64,000 bases of DNA from Myxococcus xanthus (lineage in GTDB: Bacteria > Myxococcota > Myxococcia > Myxococcales > Myxococcaceae): NCBI RefSeq assembly GCF_900106535.1, contig NZ_FNOH01000001.1, forward strand, positions 682,001-746,000, read 5' to 3'. Position 1 is the first letter of the stretch; each line of letters begins with the position of its first letter. The notes under the pieces are model-generated. The model was not told where the DNA came from, searched no databases, and saw nothing but the letters and a program-made list of their open reading frames with translations. Below, piece by piece: positions 17,029 through 24,845 of the stretch. The position numbers and the translations under genes were made by a program.

Positions 17029-17780
17029 AGTTCCAGTGTGACGCGTGCGAGCGGCTCGTGCCGCTGGAGACCTACCGGACGGAGGCCGGGGGACTCGTGG
17101 TGACGTGTGGCCGCTGTGGCGCGGACAGCCGCGTGGGCCCGCCGGCCACCACCGCGCCGCGAACGGAGGTGCCGGCTGTCCTCGCCGCAGGGGCGGCGCC
17201 AGCGCCGTTGGTGCCGGTGGCGCCGCCCTCCGACAGTTGGAGCGCTTCCGCGCCAGTGACGCCGGCCCTGCGGGTGGTGCGTTCGGAGTCGGCGCCGCTG
17301 ACGGACGACGCGCTCTTCGAGCCACCCCCTGGCGTCTGTCCCAAGTGCGTGGCGCCTCGGCGCGAGGAGGCCCTGTCCTGTCCGCAGTGCGGGCTCGTCT
17401 ACGTCAACTACCAGCCCGAGGAGCACCCCCTGTCGGACGTGCTGGCGGACGCGTGGCGCAAGCTGGCGGCGCGCTGGGAGGACTGGGACGCCCATGACCG
17501 GCTGATGACGCTGGCGGTGGGGCGGGGCGAGCTGGCCATGGTGGGGCGGCTGTATCGGATTCGCCTGGCGCGCGCGCCCGACGATGCCGTCGCCCGGCGG
17601 GGCCGTGATGAGGTGGTGCGCAGGGCCACCCTGGTGGTGCCATCATCGGTGGAGCCCGCCGGAACCCCCAACGTCTTCCGACGCCTGAAGACGGTGGCGG
17701 TGGGTGTGGGCTTCATCGTGGTGCTGGTGCTGGCCGTGCTCGTCTTCCAGCACCTGCGCACGCTGAGCGCGGGGTACTGA
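17025..17780 (+). CDS. Tail-anchored zinc-ribbon protein coupled to the M50 protease
   Basis: A 251-residue protein whose ATG overlaps the protease stop (ATGA). The N-terminus is a zinc ribbon (CDACERL ... CGRCG), followed by a Pro/Ala-rich linker. A second zinc ribbon follows (CPKCVAPRREEALSCPQCG), then a helical cytoplasmic region, and one C-terminal membrane helix (VAVGVGFIVVLVLAVLVF). The two CXXC pairs at each end suggest metal-bound modules that bind nucleic acid or protein. A C-terminal membrane anchor next to an intramembrane protease makes it a candidate substrate or regulator of that protease; this is inference from arrangement only. Confidence 0.82.
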   Translation: MKFQCDACERLVPLETYRTEAGGLVVTCGRCGADSRVGPPATTAPRTEVPAVLAAGAAPAPLVPVAPPSDSWSASAPVTPALRVVRSESAPLTDDALFEPPPGVCPKCVAPRREEALSCPQCGLVYVNYQPEEHPLSDVLADAWRKLAARWEDWDAHDRLMTLAVGRGELAMVGRLYRIRLARAPDDAVARRGRDEVVRRATLVVPSSVEPAGTPNVFRRLKTVAVGVGFIVVLVLAVLVFQHLRTLSAGY

Positions 17781-17937
17781 GGGCTGGGCTGTCCGGGCGC
17801 CGTGCCGCCGAGGGCGGTGCGGCTCGCTGGCGGAGGAGCAGGCGGCCCCCCGGGCCAGGCGGCGCGACCGCGGCCGGAAACGCGCTTGAAACGGCGGTCG
17901 CTGCTATTTTGTCCGGCCGCTTCCCGTCTCCCCCTCG

Positions 17938-19932
17938 GTGCCGATGTCGCTCTCCGTCTCCACCCCTCCGTCCGTCGACAGCCTGCTCGGTCCGGGAGGC
18001 GCGCTCGAGGTTGCGCTGCCCGCGTACGAGCACCGCCCAGAGCAGCTTCAGATGGCGCGCGCCGTGGAGCGGGCCTTCGCCGAGCACAGCTACCTGCTGG
18101 CCGAGGCGGGGACCGGCACGGGCAAGACGCTTGCCTACCTGGTGCCCGCGCTGCTGTCGGGACGCCGGGTGGTCGTGTCCACGGCCACCAAGACTTTGCA
18201 GGACCAGATCTTCTTCAAGGACCTGCCGCTGATGCGGGAGAAGATGGGCCTGCGCTTCGAGGCCGCGTACCTCAAGGGCCGCAGCAACTACCTCTGCCTG
18301 CACCGGTATGACGCCTTCTCCAAGGCGCCGCAGTTCGGCTCGCGCGAGGAGTCGCGCTACTGGCCCAAGTTGAAGGCGTGGGCGGAGGAGACGGACACCG
18401 GCGACCGCAGCGAGCTGGACCTGCCCGAGTCCTTCAGCGCCTGGTCGCGCCTGTCCACCACGTCCGAGACGTGCGTGGGCACCAGGTGCCCGCAGTACGA
18501 GACGTGCTTCGTCACGCGCATGCGCAAGCGCGCGGAGCAGGCGGACCTGCTGGTGGTCAATCACCACCTCTTCTTCGCGGACCTGGCGCTGCGCAGCTCC
18601 GGCAAGCGCACCGAGGGCGTGCTGCCCTGGTACGAGGCCGTCATCTTCGACGAGGCCCATGCGCTGGAAGACGCGGCCAGCGGCCACTTCGGTTGCAGCG
18701 TGTCCAACTACCGGCTGGAGGAGTTGGCGCGGGACGCGGTGGCGTCGCTGAAGGAGGACGACGCCCGCCACGCCATGCTGCGCGCGCTGGCGGCCCGGTT
18801 GCGCGCGGGGGCGGATGCGCTCTTCGCGCAGGCGCCCCGGGCGCTGGGGCTGTCCGGCCACGAGGCCTCCGTGGCGCTGCGCGCGGAGGTCATGGCGAAG
18901 CTGTCCACGCCGCTGGAGGGCGTGCGGGACGCGCTGGCCGCGTTGTCCGCCTTCACGGTGGGCGAGCGCGAACCGGAGCTGGCCGCCATCACCCGCCGCT
19001 CGGACGAGATGGAGGAGCAGCTCTCCTTCCTGGAGAAGGCCGAGTCCTCGGACCACGTCTACTGGGCGGAGCAGCGGGGCAAGGGCCTCTTCCTGCGCGC
19101 CAGCCCCATCGACGTGGCGAAGGAGCTGCGCGAGCGGATGTACGGCGCGCTGGACACGGTGGTGTACACGTCCGCGACGCTGGCGGCCGACAGCCGCTTC
19201 GACTTCTTCGCCAACCGCATGGGCCTGTACGGCGAGGACGGCCAGCCGGTGACGCGCGTGCGGACGCTGGCGGTGCCCAGCCCCTTCGACTACCCGTCGC
19301 AGGCGGCGCTGTACCTGCCCACGCACCTGCCGGACCCGTCCGCGCCGGGCTTCATCGAGGAGGCGGCGGAGGAGATTGAACGCCTCTGCGAAGTCACGGG
19401 TGGGCGCGCCTTCGTGCTCTTCACGTCCCTGCGCAACATGGTGCGGGCCTATGAGCTGGTGGCGCCCCGTTTGCCCTATCAGTCGCTGCTGCAAGGCGAG
19501 CGCCCCAAGCAGCAACTGCTGGAGGCCTTCCGCGAGACGCCGAGCGTCCTCTTCGCGGCGCACAGCTTCTGGGAGGGCGTCGACGTGCCGGGCGACGCGC
19601 TGAGCCTGGTCATCATCGACCGGCTGCCCTTCGCGTCGCCAGGAGACCCGCTGGTGGCCGCGCGCATCAATCAGCTCCAGCAGCGAGGCGAGGAGCCCTT
19701 CGAGCAGTACCAGCTCCCGCACGCGGCGCTGGCGCTGCGGCAGGGCTTCGGCCGGCTCATCCGCACGCAGTCGGACCGGGGCATCGTCGCGATGCTGGAC
19801 CGGCGAATCGTGACGAAGGCGTATGGCCGTGTCTTCCTCGACAGCCTCCCGCCCGCGCGCCGCATGGAGGACGTGGTGTCGCTGAGCCGTTGGTTCAACG
19901 GCCCGGTGCGGCCGGTGCGCACCATCCGCTGA
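17938..19932 (+). CDS. DinG/XPD-type ATP-dependent DNA helicase with iron-sulfur cluster
   Basis: A 664-residue superfamily 2 helicase. Walker A is EAGTGTGKT (residues 56-64) and Walker B DEAH (238-241). Four cysteines (120, 179, 184, 190) sit between them, as required for a 4Fe-4S cluster of XPD/DinG enzymes. C-terminal motifs are FVLFTSLRNM, LFAAHSFWEGVDVPG and QGFGRLIRT. Such enzymes unwind 5'-overhang DNA and R-loops in repair. The start is GTG at 17938 or ATG two codons later; both give the family N-terminus. Convergent with the TonB receptor gene. Confidence 0.93.
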   Translation: MPMSLSVSTPPSVDSLLGPGGALEVALPAYEHRPEQLQMARAVERAFAEHSYLLAEAGTGTGKTLAYLVPALLSGRRVVVSTATKTLQDQIFFKDLPLMREKMGLRFEAAYLKGRSNYLCLHRYDAFSKAPQFGSREESRYWPKLKAWAEETDTGDRSELDLPESFSAWSRLSTTSETCVGTRCPQYETCFVTRMRKRAEQADLLVVNHHLFFADLALRSSGKRTEGVLPWYEAVIFDEAHALEDAASGHFGCSVSNYRLEELARDAVASLKEDDARHAMLRALAARLRAGADALFAQAPRALGLSGHEASVALRAEVMAKLSTPLEGVRDALAALSAFTVGEREPELAAITRRSDEMEEQLSFLEKAESSDHVYWAEQRGKGLFLRASPIDVAKELRERMYGALDTVVYTSATLAADSRFDFFANRMGLYGEDGQPVTRVRTLAVPSPFDYPSQAALYLPTHLPDPSAPGFIEEAAEEIERLCEVTGGRAFVLFTSLRNMVRAYELVAPRLPYQSLLQGERPKQQLLEAFRETPSVLFAAHSFWEGVDVPGDALSLVIIDRLPFASPGDPLVAARINQLQQRGEEPFEQYQLPHAALALRQGFGRLIRTQSDRGIVAMLDRRIVTKAYGRVFLDSLPPARRMEDVVSLSRWFNGPVRPVRTIR

Positions 19933-19935
19933 GCC

Positions 19936-22104
19936 TCAGGGCGCGTCGCGCAGCCGCAGGCCGATGCGCGCCAGCAGGGGCGGGCCCAACGTGTCCACTC
20001 CGGCGCGGCCCGCGAGGTACTCGCGGTCGAAGAGGTTCTCCACCGCGCCGAAGACGTGCAGCTTCCAGAAGAGGCGGCGGCTGGCGGACACGTCCACCAC
20101 GGCGTAGCCACCCATGGGGCGCTCGTTGAGGTCGTCCTCGAACTGCGCGCCCGTCACGCGAAGCTGCACCGTGGCCGTCACGATGTCGGGGTCGTGGAAG
20201 GTGAGGATGGCGGTGCCCCGGTGTCGTGGGTCCTGGGCGAGCTGCTTGCCCACCAGCCCGGGCTGCCCGGGCGAGCGCGTCACGACAGGGTCCACGAAGG
20301 TGTACGCGAGCAGCGCCGTCCACTGGCGTGCCAGCTTCCAGTCCACGCTCGCCTCCACGCCGCGCACCCGCGCCTGTCCCAGGTTCTCCCGCTGGCGCGT
20401 GGAGCCATCCGGAAGCGGCTGCTCCAACGTGACGTTGGTGATGGGGTCGTCGAGCACGTTCCAGAAGCCCGTCACGCGCGTGGTGAGGCCCAGCGAGGAG
20501 GACTCGGCTTCCACGCCGGCCTCGGCGCCCCACAGTCGCTCCGCGCCCAGGTGGGCGTTGGCGGCGGTGAGGATGGTGCCCACCTGGAAGGGGCGGTACA
20601 GCTCGTTGAGGGTGGGGGCGCGGAACGCACGGTAGGCGGAGGCGCGCAGGGTGAGCCCCTCCAGCGGACGCACTCTCAGGCCCAGACGGGGGCTGAGCTG
20701 CTGCTCGGTGCGGTCGTCGAAGCGCGTCGTGTCCACCGCGCCGTTGGCGCGCTCCAGGCGCTGCTCACCGTTCTGGTTGCGCCACACGTCCATCCGGAGC
20801 GCGGCGCTGAGCTCCAGGACGGGCGAGGGCGTGTAGAGGTCCTCGATGAAGACACCGCCGGACAGTTGGGTGCCTCCGGTGTCGCGCAGGCGAAGGGAGG
20901 TCTCCGAGGGCGAGGGCGGGAAGAGCTGCTCCCGGGACGTGCCCGCCATGCGGCGCACATCCAGGCCGGCGGTGAGGACGTGCGTGCCCAGGGCTGTCCA
21001 GGACGGGCCGGTCCAGATGAGGGACGCGCCCTGGTCGTTGGCGGGCACATCCTGGCTGGCGGCCAGCGCCTCGGAGGAGCGGTCCTGGGTGATGCGCGCG
21101 CGGTCCTGTTCGAAGCGTTGCACGCGGCCGAAGAGGTCCAGCGTGAATGTGCCGCCGTGCGCGGTGCGCAGCCGTGCGCCCGCGCCGAAGTGCGCCAGCT
21201 CCACGCGCGCGGTGGTGAGCCGGGTGCCGCCGTTCTGGTCCTCGCGGAAGAGACCGGCGCGGGCGGAGAGGGTGAGCGAATCGGTGGCATCCGCTTCGAC
21301 GCGCCCGTTGAGGACGGCGTGGCTGCTGGGCGTGTCCGCGTCGATGGCGCCGCGCTGGGCGGCACTGACGATGGAGTAGCCGTCGCTGTCGAGCAGCTCT
21401 GCCTCCAGCGAGGCGCGGACGGGCCCCCACATCTCCGCCCCGCGTGCCGCGAGCATGCCCGTATGCGCGTTGCCATAGGTGGCATCCGCGTCGAGCTGCG
21501 TTCCGGTGATGTCGCGCGACACGAGCTGTACGACGCCGCCGAGCGCGCCGCTGCCGTAGAGGGCGGAGCCTCCGCTGGGGACGACCTCGATGCGCTCGAG
21601 CCCGAGCCGTGGCAGCGAGCGCCAGAAAATCCAGCCACCGAACGGGTCGTTGACGGGAATGCCGTCGAGCAACACGAGGCTGCGCGCCACGCCCGAAGGC
21701 GCGAGCCCGCGCAGGTTGAGTCCCTGCGCCGTCGGGTCGGAGACGAGGCTGGGCGTGCGGCGGAAGGTGGCGGCGGAGGGCACGGTGCGGACCAGCGAGT
21801 CCTGCGTCAGCGTGGGGCTCCGGTCGATTTCCGGACGGGGGAGGACCGTGGTGGTGGCGGGCACGTCCCTCGCGGGCCGGGGACGCCGCGAGCCCGTGAC
21901 GACGGTCCGCCCAGCGTCCTCTGCCTTCGTCCGCTCCCGCGTGGGCGCATCCGTCGGCGGCTGCCCGTTCGTGTCGGGAACCTCCTGGGTCTCAGGAGCC
22001 GGCGCCGCCATCACCGTGGAGGAGGCGAGGGCCCAGAGCAGGGGCGCGAGCACCCGGATGCGGCGCACGTGAGGACTCCGATGAGTCACGAGGAGGTCGG
22101 GCAT
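19936..22104 (-). CDS. TonB-dependent outer-membrane receptor
   Basis: Encodes 722 residues: a signal peptide (RIRVLAPLLWALASSTVMAAPA), a plug domain (TVVTGSRRPRPARDVPATTTVL, GLNLRGLAPSGVARSLVLLDGIPVND, SGGSALYGSGALGGVVQLV) and a long barrel ending NLFDREYLAGRAGVDTLGPP. Receptors of this class import siderophore, cobalamin or sugar complexes using TonB energy. The ligand cannot be identified, and no cobalamin riboswitch or Fur box was found upstream. ATG at 22104 is picked because it precedes the signal peptide; the open frame to 22452 is not receptor-like. A LysR-type fragment lies immediately upstream on the same strand. Confidence 0.9.
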   Translation of the reverse strand: MPDLLVTHRSPHVRRIRVLAPLLWALASSTVMAAPAPETQEVPDTNGQPPTDAPTRERTKAEDAGRTVVTGSRRPRPARDVPATTTVLPRPEIDRSPTLTQDSLVRTVPSAATFRRTPSLVSDPTAQGLNLRGLAPSGVARSLVLLDGIPVNDPFGGWIFWRSLPRLGLERIEVVPSGGSALYGSGALGGVVQLVSRDITGTQLDADATYGNAHTGMLAARGAEMWGPVRASLEAELLDSDGYSIVSAAQRGAIDADTPSSHAVLNGRVEADATDSLTLSARAGLFREDQNGGTRLTTARVELAHFGAGARLRTAHGGTFTLDLFGRVQRFEQDRARITQDRSSEALAASQDVPANDQGASLIWTGPSWTALGTHVLTAGLDVRRMAGTSREQLFPPSPSETSLRLRDTGGTQLSGGVFIEDLYTPSPVLELSAALRMDVWRNQNGEQRLERANGAVDTTRFDDRTEQQLSPRLGLRVRPLEGLTLRASAYRAFRAPTLNELYRPFQVGTILTAANAHLGAERLWGAEAGVEAESSSLGLTTRVTGFWNVLDDPITNVTLEQPLPDGSTRQRENLGQARVRGVEASVDWKLARQWTALLAYTFVDPVVTRSPGQPGLVGKQLAQDPRHRGTAILTFHDPDIVTATVQLRVTGAQFEDDLNERPMGGYAVVDVSASRRLFWKLHVFGAVENLFDREYLAGRAGVDTLGPPLLARIGLRLRDAP

Positions 22105-22217
22105 CGATGCTCGCTCTAGCAGCCCGACGCCCCGGTTCCAGGTCGTCGGGCGGATGACGCCGCCGAAGGTGGCGACTGTCCGTCCGATGCTGAACGCACG
22201 CACCAAGCCCGGCTGCG

Positions 22218-22523
22218 TCATCCGCCGGCGCGGTTGCCCGCTACGTCCCGCACGGTGAGCACGGCGGCGTCCACTTCCGCGAGGATGCGACGCGCGTGCC
22301 GCAGGAAGGCTTCGCCCGCGGGGAGCAGGCGCATGCCAGCCCGGGTTCGCTCGAAGAGGCGCGCTCCGAGTTCGTCCTCGAGCGCCTGGATGTGACGGCT
22401 GAGCGGCGGCTGCGTCAGGTGCAGGCGGCGCGCGGCCCGGCCCACGTTGCACTCCTCGGCAACGGCGACGAAGGACTGGATGTGCGTAAGGCTCACGTCC
22501 GCCACTCTAGCGCTGTCGGCCAT
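22218..22523 (-). CDS. LysR-type regulator reduced to its N-terminal DNA-binding domain
   Basis: About 101 residues. The winged-helix motif is complete (LTHIQSFVAVAEECNVGRAARRLHLTQPPLSRHIQALEDELGARLFERTRAGMRLLPAGEAFLRHA). Translation stops at about residue 100, where a normal LysR protein continues for 200 residues of effector-binding domain. No such domain is found downstream in any frame; instead the TonB receptor gene begins 113 bp later. It could be a stand-alone DNA-binding regulator or a truncated pseudogene. The start (ATG 22523) has no ribosome site; a start further downstream is possible. Divergent from map. Confidence 0.7.
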   Translation of the reverse strand: MADSARVADVSLTHIQSFVAVAEECNVGRAARRLHLTQPPLSRHIQALEDELGARLFERTRAGMRLLPAGEAFLRHARRILAEVDAAVLTVRDVAGNRAGG

Positions 22524-22573
22524 ACCGAAACAGCATTGGACGCCAGGCACCCTGGACCCTCACCTTGCCGGCC

Positions 22574-23356
22574 ATGAGCATTCCCTTGTTCAAGGGCACG
22601 GACGTCGAACGTCTGCGCCGAGCGAGTCAGGCCGCCGCCGGTACGCTGGCTTTCGTTGCCTCGAAGCTGACCCCCGGTGTCACCACGGCGGACATCGACC
22701 AGTGGGTTCGCGAGGACACGGCGCGCCGGGGTGGCAAGCCCAGCCAACTGGGGTTCAAGGGCTACCCGGCCACCGTCTGTACCAGCCGCAACCACATCGT
22801 CTGTCACGGCATCCCGAACGAAGGCGAGCAACTGGTCCGTGGGGACATCATCAACGTGGACGTGACGACGTGCCTGGACGGCTTCCACGGGGACACCTCC
22901 GCGACCTTCCTCATTGGCGAGGTGTCCGAAGACGCTCGTCGCATCGTGGACGTGGCGCGCCGGTGCCGTGACGCGGGCATCGCCGTCGTTCGCCATGGCG
23001 CGCGGCTGGGGGACATCGGCGCTGCCATCGAGGAACTGGCGAAGAAGGAGGGCTGTAGCGTGGTGGAGGAGTTCGGCGGGCATGGCATCGGCCACCAGAT
23101 GCATGGGCCGCCCACCGTTCCCCATACCGGCAAGCGAGGCTCGGGCATCAAGCTTCGCTCGGGCATGGTCCTCACCGTGGAGCCCATGGTGAACCTGGGA
23201 CGGCCGGACATTCGCATGCTGGCCGATGGTTGGACGGTGGTGACGGAGGACGGCAGCCTGTCCGCGCAGTTCGAGCACACCATCCTGGTGACCCCTGACG
23301 GCTGCGAGGTGCTCACCCAGCCCGAGCTCGCCCTCTCGCTCGAAATCGCCTGCTGA
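22574..23356 (+). CDS. map: Methionine aminopeptidase, type I
   Basis: This 260-residue enzyme removes the initiator methionine from new proteins. Metal ligands are visible in order: His in CTSRNHIVCHGIP, Asp in IINVDVTTCLDGFHGDTSATF, His in GHGIGHQMHGPP, Glu in LTVEPMV and Glu in FEHTILV. The length fits the short type I form without a zinc-finger extension. ATG at 22574 is preferred over the TTG three codons upstream. Two stacked hairpins follow the stop. Confidence 0.95.
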   Translation: MSIPLFKGTDVERLRRASQAAAGTLAFVASKLTPGVTTADIDQWVREDTARRGGKPSQLGFKGYPATVCTSRNHIVCHGIPNEGEQLVRGDIINVDVTTCLDGFHGDTSATFLIGEVSEDARRIVDVARRCRDAGIAVVRHGARLGDIGAAIEELAKKEGCSVVEEFGGHGIGHQMHGPPTVPHTGKRGSGIKLRSGMVLTVEPMVNLGRPDIRMLADGWTVVTEDGSLSAQFEHTILVTPDGCEVLTQPELALSLEIAC

Positions 23357-23363
23357 ACGATTC

Positions 23364-23400
23364 CCCGCCCTGGGAGGGCGGGCAGGCAGCCGTGCCTGCC
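23364..23400 (+). terminator. Double hairpin after map
   Basis: Two perfect stems lie head to tail. CCCGCCCT/AGGGCGGG with loop GGG (23364-23382) overlaps GGCAGGCA/TGCCTGCC with loop GCCG (23381-23400). It starts 8 bp after the map stop. The lack of T-tract means that the mechanism may be Rho-assisted. Confidence 0.65.
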
Positions 23401-23451
23401 ATGGGTCCTCGGGGTGCCTACCCTTGGAGGACGAGGGCAGGAGGCCGCGCG

Positions 23452-24108
23452 ATGAAGAAGGAAATGCTGTTGTACGAACTGCACCCGGCACTGGTGCACA
23501 TGCCACTGGCCTTGCTTCCCACGGCGGCGGTGGCGGACCTCATCTCAGTGACGACAGGCGAAGGTGCCTGGGCCCGGGTGGCGCGCCGCATCTGGGTGGT
23601 GGGCTCCATTGGCGGCCTGCTCGCGGGCGTGTCGGGACTGGCGGCGAGCCAGGAGGTCCGGCTGGAGACGCCGCGTGCCCGGGACATGACGTTCCTGCAT
23701 GGCGTGGGCAACGCCTCCGTGCTGCTCGGCGCCTTGGGGGTGACGGTGTGGCGGCTGCGGCGCGAGCCCACCGCGGCCACCGTGGCGCTGGGGCTGGGCG
23801 CCTGTGGGCTGGCGCTCGGCACGGCGGCGCTCGGCGGAAAGATGGTCTACGAACTGGGCGTGGGACAGCCCGCTTCAATGAGCAATGCGAACGCCCCCGC
23901 GTTGCTGTCGCGCGACGCGCCGCTGCTGCTGGTGCGTGACGCGCTTCGTGGAGTGCAGTGGCTGGTGACGCGTGCGCGTGAGGTGCTCGCCGGTGGGCGT
24001 CCGCTCGCGAAGGGCGCCGCGGGCACGGCGCCTGAGGACGAGTCGCTCAGGTTGCCCTCGCCCGTCGCCGTGTTCCACGGCCCGGGCCGTCCCATGCCTC
24101 AGGCGTAG
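23452..24108 (+). CDS. DUF2231-family membrane protein
   Basis: A 218-residue protein beginning with the family hallmark LYELHPALVHMPLALLPTAAVADL, then four membrane helices (WVVGSIGGLLAGVSGLAA, NASVLLGALGVTVW, TVALGLGACGLALGTAALGG). The C-terminal tail of 80 residues is soluble. Family members occur near heme or redox genes; function is not established. ATG at 23452 has GGAGG eight bases upstream. Independent of map, being behind the double hairpin. Confidence 0.85.
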   Translation: MKKEMLLYELHPALVHMPLALLPTAAVADLISVTTGEGAWARVARRIWVVGSIGGLLAGVSGLAASQEVRLETPRARDMTFLHGVGNASVLLGALGVTVWRLRREPTAATVALGLGACGLALGTAALGGKMVYELGVGQPASMSNANAPALLSRDAPLLLVRDALRGVQWLVTRAREVLAGGRPLAKGAAGTAPEDESLRLPSPVAVFHGPGRPMPQA

Positions 24109-24242
24109 TGCCCGCCCTTCCGGCGTCCACGTCATGACACTTCGGCGTGACGTGGATACCCCCGCACTGACTGCTGCGGGGTGGGTTTGCCGTCCCCGGC
24201 AAATGGCGCTAGAGCTCCGCGCCAGCGAGTGGGGGACGACGC

Positions 24243-24845
24243 ATGCGCACACGAGGGGAAGTCGCAGCGGTAGTGCTGGGCATCATGCTGGTCGGAGCGA
24301 GTGCTTCGTTGCTGGCCCCCCGGTGGGCGCTCGGCAATCAAGGGGCACCGCGCGAAGTCGCCCGGACGCCCGCGGCTCCACCCAAGGTCGCCGCCGAGCC
24401 GCGCTTCCACGTCGAACCCGCGAAGGATGACACCGGCCGCGCGGTGCAGGTGGCGAGCCTTCGCGACGAAGCGCCGGAATGGGAGCAGTTCGCTGCGCGC
24501 GCGCTGGTTCCGCTGACGCCGGACGAACGGGCCTTGCTTCAAGAAGAGCCGGTGGACGATCTGGCGGTGCTGGTGACGCGCACGGAGCGCGCCTTCATGG
24601 ACGCCACGCCCGAAGCACGCATGGAGAAGGAACGGCGCTATCTGGCGGCGCTGAACCTGGTGGCGAAGCTGGCCACGCCGCCGGAGCCCTCGACCGAGGA
24701 CCTCCGCGCGGGCGAAGTGGACGCGCGCTACCAACAGGCGCTCACCGTGGAGCAGGTGAAGTGGCGGTCGCTTCCGCCAGAGGAAAAGTCGCGTCAGCAC
24801 GACGCCTTCAAGGAAGCCTTCTTCCGCGCGGAGGAGACGCGATGA
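24243..24845 (+). CDS. Membrane-anchored hypothetical protein, first gene of the metalloprotease operon
   Basis: The 200-residue product has an N-terminal helix (VAAVVLGIMLVGASASLLAPRW), so it is exported or anchored, followed by an acidic, helical region (DERALLQEEPVDDLAVLVTRTERAFMDATPEARMEKERRYLAALNLVAKL). No family is recognised. Its stop overlaps the metalloprotease ATG as ATGA. Together with that protease it may form an inhibitor/chaperone or maturation pair; this is inferred from coupling only. Confidence 0.75.
   Translation: MRTRGEVAAVVLGIMLVGASASLLAPRWALGNQGAPREVARTPAAPPKVAAEPRFHVEPAKDDTGRAVQVASLRDEAPEWEQFAARALVPLTPDERALLQEEPVDDLAVLVTRTERAFMDATPEARMEKERRYLAALNLVAKLATPPEPSTEDLRAGEVDARYQQALTVEQVKWRSLPPEEKSRQHDAFKEAFFRAEETR

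Noticed and set aside
17713..19722. 669-codon minus-strand frame
   Set aside because: Antisense shadow of the helicase gene, whose FeS and DEAH motifs are unmistakable.
20056..22119. 687-codon plus-strand frame
   Set aside because: Antisense to the TonB receptor; typical low-complexity shadow protein.
22105..22250. Cobalamin riboswitch before the TonB receptor
   Set aside because: A GCCACC string is present, but the B12-box and surrounding helices are missing.
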